The translations under genes were made by a program, and so were the position numbers. A stretch of 11,908 nucleotides of DNA from Pseudodesulfovibrio sp. (GTDB lineage: Bacteria; Desulfobacterota; Desulfovibrionia; Desulfovibrionales; Desulfovibrionaceae), in the NCBI GenBank assembly GCA_022712815.1, contig JAFLJW010000411.1, positions 1 to 11,908 on the forward strand. Direction: 5' to 3'. This document shows, in pieces, positions 1-6,817 of this stretch (position 1 is its first letter; the number at the start of each line of letters is the position of its first letter). The notes beneath the pieces were generated by a model that ran no database searches, was not told where the DNA came from, and saw only the letters and a list, made by a program, of their open reading frames with translations.

Positions 1-1
1 G

Positions 2-556
2 GAAAACCGCAATTTCGTGGAGAACAATACCGACACTCATGTGAACGAGATTGACAACTCCAGCAACACAAATCACTCCACGGCTTTCAATTTTACGGAA
101 CTGGACAATTCCGTTGATACTTTCGTGGAAAACAACTCCACAGTCATCAACGAGCACAACGAGATGGCCTTTGAGTACAATCAGAGTCTGGAGAACAATT
201 TCGATCAATCGCAGAATATCGACCGGTCGACTACGTTCAATTTCGTGGACCAGAATAATGCCCGGACCACGTTCATAAATGATAATGACACCAATCTCAT
301 CGAAAACAGCGAAACAAATTTATCCTTCTCCGACACCCGTATCATCGAGTCGGACAACTCCCATACTTTCAATCAGGACAGTACCTTCGAGTTTGTCGAT
401 ACGGACAATTCCGTCACCAACATCGTGGACGCCCGGCAGATGAACATCACCAATGTTCACGAAGTGACGTTCAATTTCGACAACTCCACCAACGTGTCCT
501 TGAATATCCAGGCCCCTGAAAGGAGTGGCGGGGATATTGTAGTCGGAAACGCCTAA
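2..556 (+). CDS. Asn/Asp-rich repeat protein, C-terminal part (5' end outside window)
   Basis: I do not recognise a named family. The frame is open from the window edge (it reads ENRNF before a GTG at 17), so the start lies upstream and this is a C-terminal fragment. Counting residues from that GTG, 179 residues are visible. They are very rich in Asn, Asp, Ser, Thr and Glu, with no Lys, Cys or Trp, so the protein is acidic. A short aromatic beta-like motif of the type S/T-x-F-N/E-F recurs at residues 21-26, 50-54, 71-76, 100-104, 121-126 and 149-154, giving an exact 50-residue super-period. No membrane segment is visible; the end is a short Gly/Val tail (GGDIVVGNA). The composition and regular beta-type repeat suggest a surface, secreted or structural repeat protein. 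That is inference; no secretion signal can be seen because the N-terminus is missing. Confidence 0.75.
   Translation, partial: ENRNFVENNTDTHVNEIDNSSNTNHSTAFNFTELDNSVDTFVENNSTVINEHNEMAFEYNQSLENNFDQSQNIDRSTTFNFVDQNNARTTFINDNDTNLIENSETNLSFSDTRIIESDNSHTFNQDSTFEFVDTDNSVTNIVDARQMNITNVHEVTFNFDNSTNVSLNIQAPERSGGDIVVGNA
77..526 (+). repeat. Three tandem 150-bp coding repeats (50-aa period)
   Basis: Within the Asn-rich protein three 50-residue units start at residues 21, 71 and 121 (counted from the GTG at 17). Each begins with a related block: STAFNFTELDNSV, STTFNFVDQNNAR and DSTFEFVDTDNSV. Each unit holds a second, weaker copy of the aromatic core, so the key hydrophobic positions fall at 24, 52, 74, 102, 124 and 152, with spacing alternating 28 and 22. 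At DNA level the units are diverged, sharing only short runs such as GACAATTCCGT. The repeat is therefore old, or kept by selection on the protein. Confidence 0.7.
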
Positions 557-710
557 AAAGCATCCCCTAATCCCTTTGCTCTTTAGCTGAAAACAAAAAA
601 TCGGCTCATCCGGGTTGAGTGTACTTCTTCCAAAAAATTGTCGCGCAGAGTTGCTTCTCTATCTTCATTAAACATGAAGAAGAAAAGAGAAAGAAACGAT
701 CTGTGAGGCT
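557..710. other. Spacer with an imperfect hairpin (655-691)
   Basis: This is noncoding sequence between the repeat protein and the transposase remnant. The only structure I see is an inverted repeat: TCTTCAT (662-668) pairs with ATGAAGA (674-680) around a 5-nt loop. It extends outward as TTCTCT (655-660) against AGAGAA (686-691) across a bulge. There is no T-run, so it is not a convincing intrinsic terminator. It could be a decayed transposon end, but I found no matching copy at the right side of the remnant. Confidence 0.35.
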
Positions 711-1293
711 GTGACACGTCCAACCAGGCATTTTGTGCTGACGAAAAACATTGGGCAGCAAGATATTCAGGCTATTCATCGCTGCCGGGAAAGGCTGGTC
801 AAGGTCATTGGAGGATGCCGGAAAAGCGACGCAAATTGCCGAAGTCTACACGAGCCAGATGTCCTGTGCGTCGGCAAGGGCAAGGCGCACAAGCCCTATG
901 AATTCGGTCGCAAGGCATCCACTGTTTGTACCAAAACCACAGGTATCATTGCCGGATGTCCTTGAACAGACTTGGCAAACCACGGAAACTTGCCCGTCTG
1001 CGGCGATTTGTGATCGGGGTTACAGGGGGGGGGGCACACACGCTGGCGATACGAAAATCCATACACCGAAAGCACCAAAAAAGAGCGACACGCCGCACCA
1101 ACGCCGCAAAGCGCGTGCACGATTTCGCCGCCGGGCTGGCATTGAACCGGTAATCGGCCATCTCAAGCACGATCACCGCATGGTGCGGAACTATCTCAAG
1201 GGAGCGATTGGCGATGCCATCAACCTGTACAGGACTGACGGAAAACGAAAAATGGGCCTGAGATGGCTTTTTCAGGGGCGACTAATTAGTTAA
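711..1293 (+). pseudogene. Decayed IS5-type transposase (C-terminal remnant, frameshifted)
   Basis: Two frames together give the C-terminal third of an IS5-superfamily DDE transposase. The first (about 711-957) encodes SLHEPDVLCVGKGKAHKPYEFG, a hallmark block before the second catalytic Asp region. After a frameshift near 950-960 the second frame (to about 1240) encodes DRGYRGG and RRAGIEPVIGHLKHDHRMVRNYLKGAIGDAIN in sequence; the Asp of DRGYRG and the Glu of IEPVIGHLK are the expected catalytic positions. The N-terminal two thirds are absent, the segment between the two blocks is shortened, and the usual AAAxxN-type ending after GDAIN is replaced. It cannot encode an active enzyme. No clear terminal inverted repeats or target duplications were found, so the original element boundaries are unknown. 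Confidence 0.8.
1025..1034 (+). repeat. Run of ten G in the transposase remnant
   Basis: An uninterrupted G10 tract falls at the DRGYRG block of the decayed transposase. In the frame used here it encodes extra Gly where intact relatives read GYRGH. Such tracts slip during replication and sequencing, so the exact length deserves caution. Because the gene is already broken on either side, it is more likely a mark of decay than a working phase switch. Confidence 0.6.
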
Positions 1294-1313
1294 TAGAAGG
1301 TAAGGTCGGCTTA

Positions 1314-1342
1314 TTGTCTTTTGGCAGAGTAGGGCATAGTTT
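1314..1342 (+). promoter_or_regulatory. Weak sigma-70-like promoter candidate for the kinase operon
   Basis: TTGTCT (1314-1319) and TAGTTT (1337-1342) are separated by 17 bp, at the junction of the transposase remnant and the kinase gene. The match is modest (4/6 and 3/6). If real, transcription would begin near 1349, which would exclude the upstream GTG at 1346 and favour the ATG at 1421 as the kinase start. A 10-nt perfect palindrome, ACTAATTAGT, lies at 1281-1290, just upstream. Confidence 0.25.
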
Positions 1343-1420
1343 AGCGTGAACAATAACATGGCGAAGCTGATCTGTTTGCCGTCAATGGGTTTCACTCTTT
1401 CCTGGAAAAATGGACATCAT

Positions 1421-2842
1421 ATGCTCAAGCTCAATATTCGGCAGAAGATTATATTTGGTATTGTTATCTTTACCATATGTTTTGGATGCATCGGAATGCT
1501 TTCGTATTCAAATACCCTCCAATTGGAACGAGCGGTTCTTATCGTCGAGCATGCTGACGATCTTAGTAACTTCATTCTCGAAATCAGGAGGAGCGAGAAA
1601 AATTACTTCCTGTATCGTGACCAGACAATTTTTTCCAAAGGCATCGAAGAACTCAACGAAGCTGCCACTCTTTTACAATCTCTTACACCGGAGTTCCAGC
1701 AACCCCTTGTAAAAAGTCATGGCACTTCACTTGAGGTGGACTTGAAGCGATATCGCGAAATACTTGATGCATTTCTTTTAAAACAGCAATCAAGATCTAT
1801 CGACAATTTACAAGACGAAGAGACAGCCCTCCGTGAGGTCGGCCAGAAGCTTGTCGAGCATTCACGAGCCATATCTAGATTCGAACGGGCGAGCATCCTG
1901 TCAATCAACAACAAGCTCCGTACAACACTGGTTTTATCCATGGTGGCTATTGCCGTGGTTATATTCACACTGGTCGTTTTTGTAATTTCAAGCATCCTCC
2001 ATCCCTTGCGCATGGTTCAGGATGCGACCAAGGAGATCGCACTTGGAACGTTTGTGCCGCTTCCCGTCAAAAATGCTCACGATGAAATTCAACAGGTCTT
2101 TGTCGCCCTGAATTCAATGGTCGAACAGTTGACAAAGCATCAAGTACAACTCGTCCAGGCCCAAAAATTATCCTCCATAGGCACATTGGCCTCCGGTATC
2201 GCCCATCAGTTGAACAACCCCTTAAATAACATCTCCACCTCCTGCCAGATTCTCATGGAGGATGAAAAGCCGACAACCAAGTTGGCAACCAAGATGCTGC
2301 ACAACATTGAACAAGAAACCTTGAGATCTCGAGATATTGTTAAGGGCTTACTGGAGTTTTCACGAGAGCGTGAGTATTCACCCGCATCGTTTCCTCTTGA
2401 GGATGTCATACATTCTGCGGTGCAACTTGTCTCAAGTCATGTGCCCGCCAATATCTCGGTCAAAACGAGCATCCCCAAGGGCGTGCAGCTTCAGGTTGAT
2501 CATCAAAGGATGCAGGAGGCCTTCATCAACCTCATCATCAACGCCGTACAGGCCATCGAACCGAAGGAAGGAGTCATAACCATTGGCGCCACTGAGGAGA
2601 ATGATCACGCTCTTATTACGGTCAGGGACACAGGAGTCGGGATTACCAAGGATATTCTCGAACGTATTTTTGATCCGTTTTTCTCAACCAAGGAAGTCGG
2701 ACAAGGGACCGGACTCGGTCTCTACATTGTTTACGGCATCATAGAAAAGCACCAGGGCTGTATTCGCGTTGAAAGTATTCCCGACATCGGCACTACATTT
2801 TTTATTCGGCTGCCTCTCGCCAAGGAGGCTGTGACATGCTGA
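1421..2842 (+). CDS. Membrane sensor histidine kinase (HBM-like sensor, HAMP, HisKA, HATPase)
   Basis: This is an inner-membrane sensor kinase that should autophosphorylate on His and pass phosphate to receiver domains. From the ATG at 1421 (473 aa) it shows TM1 about 10-30, then a roughly 140-residue extracytoplasmic helical sensor. The sensor contains EIRRSEKNYFL, a pattern like helical bimodular (HBM) ligand-binding domains. Next come TM2 about 169-192, HAMP about 193-243, and HisKA with the box GIAHQLNNPL (His262). The ATPase carries the N box NLIINAVQA (Asn374), G1 DTGVGI, F box FDPFFSTK and G2 GQGTGLGLY. The acid usually following the phospho-His is Gln263 here. A longer reading from GTG 1346 would add 25 residues, but those do not resemble the family and MLKLNIRQKIIFG is a typical kinase start; the ribosome site is weak for both. 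The stop overlaps the next gene by 7 nt. The ligand is unknown. Confidence 0.9.
   Translation: MLKLNIRQKIIFGIVIFTICFGCIGMLSYSNTLQLERAVLIVEHADDLSNFILEIRRSEKNYFLYRDQTIFSKGIEELNEAATLLQSLTPEFQQPLVKSHGTSLEVDLKRYREILDAFLLKQQSRSIDNLQDEETALREVGQKLVEHSRAISRFERASILSINNKLRTTLVLSMVAIAVVIFTLVVFVISSILHPLRMVQDATKEIALGTFVPLPVKNAHDEIQQVFVALNSMVEQLTKHQVQLVQAQKLSSIGTLASGIAHQLNNPLNNISTSCQILMEDEKPTTKLATKMLHNIEQETLRSRDIVKGLLEFSREREYSPASFPLEDVIHSAVQLVSSHVPANISVKTSIPKGVQLQVDHQRMQEAFINLIINAVQAIEPKEGVITIGATEENDHALITVRDTGVGITKDILERIFDPFFSTKEVGQGTGLGLYIVYGIIEKHQGCIRVESIPDIGTTFFIRLPLAKEAVTC
2822..2828 (+). promoter_or_regulatory. Strong ribosome binding site inside the kinase gene, for the response regulator
   Basis: AAGGAGG lies 7 nt before the ATG at 2836, within the last codons of the kinase. 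Together with the 7-nt gene overlap it fixes the regulator start and indicates coupled translation of the pair. Confidence 0.8.
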
Positions 2843-4179
2843 ACCACTCCAAGATACTGGTTGTTGACGATGAAGCAATCGCCAGGGATAACCTCACTCA
2901 TGTTCTTTCAAAAGAAGGCTATGGTGTTACAGCTGTCGAGACTGGCGACAAGGCCCTTCAGGAATTGGAAAAACAGGATTATGATCTCGTTTTGACTGAT
3001 CTCATGATGCCAGGCATTGATGGCCTCCAGGTCCTCGAACGATCCAAGGAGATGCAACCACCGATTCAAGTGATCGTCATTACAGGACACGCTTCAGTTG
3101 CGACTGCAGTCGCTGCCATGCAGAAAGGCGCACATTCCTACCTCGCAAAACCATTCAACCTTGATGAACTTCGCACGCTGGTGGGTAAGGCTCTGGAACA
3201 ACGCTCTTTATCGGTTGAAGTTCTGCGTCTGCGTCAGGTTGTTGCCAAAGGCAAGCAAGATTTTCCTCTGGTTGGACAAAGCGAGATCCTTCTCGGGCTG
3301 AAGAAGACAATCAAGCAACTCGCCAACATGAGTTGTAACGTGCTTATCCAAGGCGAGACCGGTACAGGCAAAGAGCTTATCGCACAGGGTGTCCATATGC
3401 TCAGTACTCGGTCTGATGAGCGCTTCATGGCAATCAACTGCGGAACATTCACGGCAGAACTCATGGATAAGGAGTTGTTCGGGCATGAGCGAGAGGCCTT
3501 CACTGGTGCGCAGCGCGGACAGAAGGGAATCTTGGAAGTTGCCGATGGTGGAACGGTTTTCTTCGATGAAATAAGCGAATTGCCCATGAACATGCAGGTC
3601 AAGTTGCTTCGCGTTTTGCAGGAAAGGACTTTTCTTCGGGTTGGTGGCACGCAGGAGATTCCTGTAGACATCCGGGTTATTGCCGCTGCCAACTGCGATT
3701 TGAAAAAGAATGTTGAAAAAGGGACGTTTCGTCAGGATCTGTACTATCGCCTAAACGTCGTCACTCTTTCGGCTCCCCCTTTGCGCGAACATCGGGAAGA
3801 CATCCCTGTGCTTATTGGGCATTTTCTGGAAAAACACAGACCGTCAGATCATGAGATCACTTCGCTTTCACAGGAGACGTTGGATATCCTCATGAACTAT
3901 TATTTTCCGGGGAATGTGCGAGAACTGGAGAATATTGTTCAACGCGCACTCGCTTTGTCTCAAGGAAGCATATTTACTCCCGACCTGTTGCCGGATGAAG
4001 TTCGCAAGGCTCCTCGGGAAAAGCCGCTGCGGACCCTTGAGGAAGTGGAACGCCGCCATATTAAAAAAGTTGTGCATGCGACAGATGGTAACAAAACACA
4101 AGCCGCTATTATTCTTGGAATCGACAGGGTTTCCCTGTGGCGCAAACTAAAACGTCACAACATGGAGTCTGCAAATTAA
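2836..4179 (+). CDS. NtrC-family sigma-54-dependent response regulator
   Basis: This 447-aa cytoplasmic transcription activator should, when phosphorylated, remodel sigma-54 RNA polymerase. The receiver domain (about 5-122) has D11/D12, phospho-acceptor D55 in LTDLMMPG, T83 and K105. The AAA+ sigma-54 interaction domain (about 145-375) has Walker A GETGTGKE (173-180), Walker B VFFDEI (241-246) and the later RQDLYYRL and FPGNVRELEN motifs. A Fis-type helix-turn-helix (about 405-441, GNKTQAAIILGIDRVSLWRKL) closes the protein. The sigma-54-contacting loop reads EAFTGA at 220-225 instead of GAFTGA, a Gly to Glu change of one base (GAG for GGG). It is cotranscribed with the kinase. Its stop codon overlaps the convergent protease gene through a shared TTAA. 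Its target promoters are unknown. Confidence 0.94.
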   Translation: MLNHSKILVVDDEAIARDNLTHVLSKEGYGVTAVETGDKALQELEKQDYDLVLTDLMMPGIDGLQVLERSKEMQPPIQVIVITGHASVATAVAAMQKGAHSYLAKPFNLDELRTLVGKALEQRSLSVEVLRLRQVVAKGKQDFPLVGQSEILLGLKKTIKQLANMSCNVLIQGETGTGKELIAQGVHMLSTRSDERFMAINCGTFTAELMDKELFGHEREAFTGAQRGQKGILEVADGGTVFFDEISELPMNMQVKLLRVLQERTFLRVGGTQEIPVDIRVIAAANCDLKKNVEKGTFRQDLYYRLNVVTLSAPPLREHREDIPVLIGHFLEKHRPSDHEITSLSQETLDILMNYYFPGNVRELENIVQRALALSQGSIFTPDLLPDEVRKAPREKPLRTLEEVERRHIKKVVHATDGNKTQAAIILGIDRVSLWRKLKRHNMESAN

Positions 4180-6227
4180 AGCAATGCGAGCTTCATGGCA
4201 TCCTCAAGCTCGCTGACCAAACGGATATCCATATCTTCCAAAACATCAACTTCAAGGTCGCGCACGGCACTAGCACATTTTTCCGGCAGCACGATGACTC
4301 GAATACCCGCTCTGGCGGCAGCCATGATTTTTTCTCGTATTCCACCAACAGGTAAGATCTCTCCCAGAAGTGAAATTTCGCCGGTAAAAGCCATGTTTTG
4401 ATGCACGGGACGTCCCGTCAATAGTGATAAAAGCGCGATGGCTATGGTTACTCCGGCCGATGGTCCCTCTTTGGTTACAGCACCAGCAGGAATATGAACG
4501 TGGATGTCAGAAGACTCGAAGAAGTCAGGCGAAATACCGAACTGCTCCGCGTGGCTACGGATATAACTCAAAGCCGTTTGTGCGGATTCTCGCAAGACTT
4601 CACCCAAAGATCCTGTGAGAATGAGTTGTTTGCTGCCCCGCATTCGGGCCGCTTCAACAAAGATGATCTCTCCACCTACTTCAGTCCAGACCAGACCCGT
4701 AGCTAATCCAACCTTTGAAGTCGATTGAGCCGTGGTTGTAAAGTGTGGTGGTGACCCCATGATTTCAGGGATATCTGCGCCGTTCACTACGCGCGCGACG
4801 AAGGTTTCATCGTCTGTCAGAATTTGGCGTGCAAGTTTGCGACAAAGCGATGCTACCTGTTTTTCCAGGCCACGCAGGCCTGACTCTCGGGTGTAGTCTA
4901 TGATCAGTGAACGCACGGCTTCGGGAAGAATGGTGACCTCATCTATTTTCAGGCCATGCCGGGACAGCTGATTCGGAATCAGAAATCTCGTGGCGATTTC
5001 CTGCTTCTCTTTGTGTGTATAACTTGTGAATTCAATCTCTTCCATGCGGTCACGCAGGGGCGCTGGTAGGTGTTCCACGACATTGGCTGTAGCGATGAAC
5101 AGGACCCCGGAAAGGTCGAATGGAAGTCCAAGGTAGTGGTCGGAAAAGAAGGCGTTTTGTTCCGGGTCTAAGAGTTCAAGGAGTACCGAAGTGGCATCGC
5201 CTTGAAAATCCTGAATGATCTTGTCCATTTCGTCGAGCATGATGACCGGATTTCGGACCCCGGCCTTCTGGATTCCTTGCAGAATTCTGCCAGGCATGGC
5301 CCCGACATAGGTGCGCCGATGGCCTCGTAGTTCTGCTTCATCACGCAACCCAGCCATGGAAAGGCGGAAAAATTTGCGTCCCATGGCTTCAGCAATCGCG
5401 TGACCGATGGATGTTTTACCTGTTCCGGGAGGGCCTGTAAAACAGAGTACCGGACCTCGCAAAGCCCGAGTCCTCTGTTTATTCTGAAGAATTTCGAGAA
5501 CATATTTGCGTAGTTTCGTCAGGTTTACTGGCTTGCTCAGATATTGGTCAGCCCCCTTGCGCATAGCAGTAACAGCTGTTTTCACAGTGGCATAGCCCGT
5601 AAGCATGATGACACCTGTGTCGGGCCAGCGGCGGCGGAGCTCCTCAAGAAGTTGCAGTCCGTCCATGCACTCCATTTTTAGATCGGTCACCACAATGTCA
5701 GCGGGGTCTTGCTCCATGATGGTAACGCCTTCCAAACCATTGGACGCAGTCGTTACGACAAATCCTTCCCGCTCAAAGACGAGACTAAGGTTTTCTCTAG
5801 CGATAAGTTCATCGTCTACCAACAGGATTTTTGTCTGGAAACGACTGTGTAGATTCTTGACCGCCAGGAATTCCAGAATACGTTCCTTGACAGGCCCCAG
5901 ACCGTAGTGACGGGTGTTGAGCACGTCTTCTGCGCGCTGAAGGTCAAGGACGTCTTTTGTCGAGATATTCCACGGCAGGGATAAGATGAACTCGAGATAG
6001 TTGTATCCGATAGCGTATTCAGGAGATGACTTGTCGACTTTTGCGAGTCGCTCATATTCATCGCGGGCTGTACCCAGAATGTTTGCTGGCAAGCCAGCAG
6101 ACTCTATGCGTTGGAGGAGGTCGTCTGTGGTTGTGTGTGGAGATTCCACTCGATGCACTTGCCCGGAAAGGGGAGAACCGTCCGGCGTCAAGTTGTCGGG
6201 ATTTTTCTTTTGAAACCATTTCATCAC
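4176..6227 (-). CDS. Lon-type ATP-dependent protease with an inserted response-regulator receiver domain
   Basis: This is a 683-aa chimera of an AAA+ serine protease and a receiver domain. Residues 35-125 match the helical middle of Lon (AGLP..., SSPEY...NYLEFILSLPWN, HYGLGPVKERILEFLAV). A complete receiver domain follows at about 131-249 (D138/D139, phospho-acceptor D182, T210, K232). Lon then resumes at RGPVLCFTGPPGTGKTS (Walker A 265-272), Walker B VIMLDEMD, and DPEQN...FSDHYLG. The protease domain has the Ser-Lys dyad: Ser590 in KEGPSAGV and Lys633 in REKIMAAARAG. The usual N-terminal substrate-binding (PUA-like) domain is missing, replaced by about 34 polar residues. AAGGAG lies 6 nt before GTG 6227 and 9 nt before ATG 6224; either may be the start. 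All catalytic residues are intact, so an active, phosphorylation-controlled protease is likely. The control is inference. Confidence 0.93.
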   Translation of the reverse strand: MMKWFQKKNPDNLTPDGSPLSGQVHRVESPHTTTDDLLQRIESAGLPANILGTARDEYERLAKVDKSSPEYAIGYNYLEFILSLPWNISTKDVLDLQRAEDVLNTRHYGLGPVKERILEFLAVKNLHSRFQTKILLVDDELIARENLSLVFEREGFVVTTASNGLEGVTIMEQDPADIVVTDLKMECMDGLQLLEELRRRWPDTGVIMLTGYATVKTAVTAMRKGADQYLSKPVNLTKLRKYVLEILQNKQRTRALRGPVLCFTGPPGTGKTSIGHAIAEAMGRKFFRLSMAGLRDEAELRGHRRTYVGAMPGRILQGIQKAGVRNPVIMLDEMDKIIQDFQGDATSVLLELLDPEQNAFFSDHYLGLPFDLSGVLFIATANVVEHLPAPLRDRMEEIEFTSYTHKEKQEIATRFLIPNQLSRHGLKIDEVTILPEAVRSLIIDYTRESGLRGLEKQVASLCRKLARQILTDDETFVARVVNGADIPEIMGSPPHFTTTAQSTSKVGLATGLVWTEVGGEIIFVEAARMRGSKQLILTGSLGEVLRESAQTALSYIRSHAEQFGISPDFFESSDIHVHIPAGAVTKEGPSAGVTIAIALLSLLTGRPVHQNMAFTGEISLLGEILPVGGIREKIMAAARAGIRVIVLPEKCASAVRDLEVDVLEDMDIRLVSELEDAMKLALL
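5481..5837 (-). other. Receiver (REC) domain insertion inside the Lon gene
   Basis: Residues about 131-249 of the protease form a full receiver fold with its acidic pair, Asp182, Thr210 and Lys232. In ordinary Lon the flanking segments (ILEFLAVKNL and RGPVLCFTGPPG) are separated by only a few residues. The insertion is therefore clean and sits at the entry of the AAA+ module. Without gaps it aligns to the receiver of the neighbouring sigma-54 regulator over 115 residues, with 56 identical by hand count. One deviation is DLKMECMDG, where receivers normally have M-P-G after the phospho-Asp. Confidence 0.9.
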
Positions 6228-6817
6228 TGAAATCTCCTTAAAAATCCATGATAAGCAGTTACGCGTATAATGATATCTCGCCCGGTTCTGTCTGATCCGG
6301 ATTGTGAAATAGAGTTGCTGACGGATTATTCATTGGACTCACCCATTACCTTAACATCATTAAAATCCGTTGTTAACATTGCATTATGAAACATTTTTCC
6401 AAGTTTCGATTTTCATATTTTTTTCATCTTCTATTTTGTCACGGCTGCCTGGCTGCGTTGAACTATCCCGCTGAAATCATTGTATTTTAGTAGAATATTA
6501 ATTTTTCTTAGAGCAATATAATATGTATTCTCTAAAATGCACGAGCTAAATTTCGTCGATTTCGGCATAGATCGAGCCTTCCTGTTTCAAAATGCAACGC
6601 CACCGATTATCCCCAAAAGCCATACTTGCCAACGGAAAAGCGCATAACCCACATGTTCAGCCGTTGCTAATCGCAACAATGTTTAGAGTAACACAACTGG
6701 CAAACGGATAGATACCTATATATTACACATGATTATGAGATACGTCTTGTGTGGCTTATTTCTTGATAGGTAATTAATTATATAAAAAATAGATGACAAA
6801 AAAAACAGGAGTAACGC
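6228..6817. other. 590-bp AT-rich divergent intergenic region
   Basis: No convincing gene is seen here. It lies between the start of the REC-Lon gene (leftward) and the UspA-like gene (rightward) and should hold both promoters. Small dyads visible are CCGGTTC (6282-6288) with GATCCGG (6294-6300), imperfect by one pair, 55-73 nt upstream of the protease start, and a perfect GTTGC/GCAAC (6663-6667/6673-6677). TATAAT occurs at 6266-6271 but without a good -35 on the plus strand. T-runs near 6410-6440 have no stem. A TTGTGT (6747-6752) / TAATTA (6771-6776) pair with 18-bp spacing is a weak rightward promoter candidate. Confidence 0.5.

Noticed and set aside
1025..1034. G10 tract as a phase-variation switch
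   Set aside because: The gene around it is already truncated and frameshifted, so switching would restore nothing.
1346..1420. Upstream GTG start for the histidine kinase
   Set aside because: The 25 extra residues are unlike kinase N-termini and the candidate promoter would begin transcription after this GTG. It is not strictly excluded.
705..2836. 12-nt repeat GAGGCTGTGACA at 705-716 and 2825-2836
   Set aside because: A few shared 12-mers are expected by chance in 12 kb; there is no further similarity around the two copies.
6443..6456. GG-N10-GC spacing in the divergent spacer
   Set aside because: It lies about 360 nt from the nearest rightward gene and matches little beyond the two dinucleotides; likely chance, helped by the repeated GGCTGC.
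6590..6709. Small frame of 39 codons starting ATG in the divergent spacer
   Set aside because: It has no ribosome binding site, no recognisable composition and no neighbour that would explain it; length is within chance.
6752..6766. Sigma-54-like promoter (TGGC...TTGA) upstream of the UspA-like gene
   Set aside because: The nearly invariant GC of the -12 element is GA here, and the AC of the -24 element is missing.
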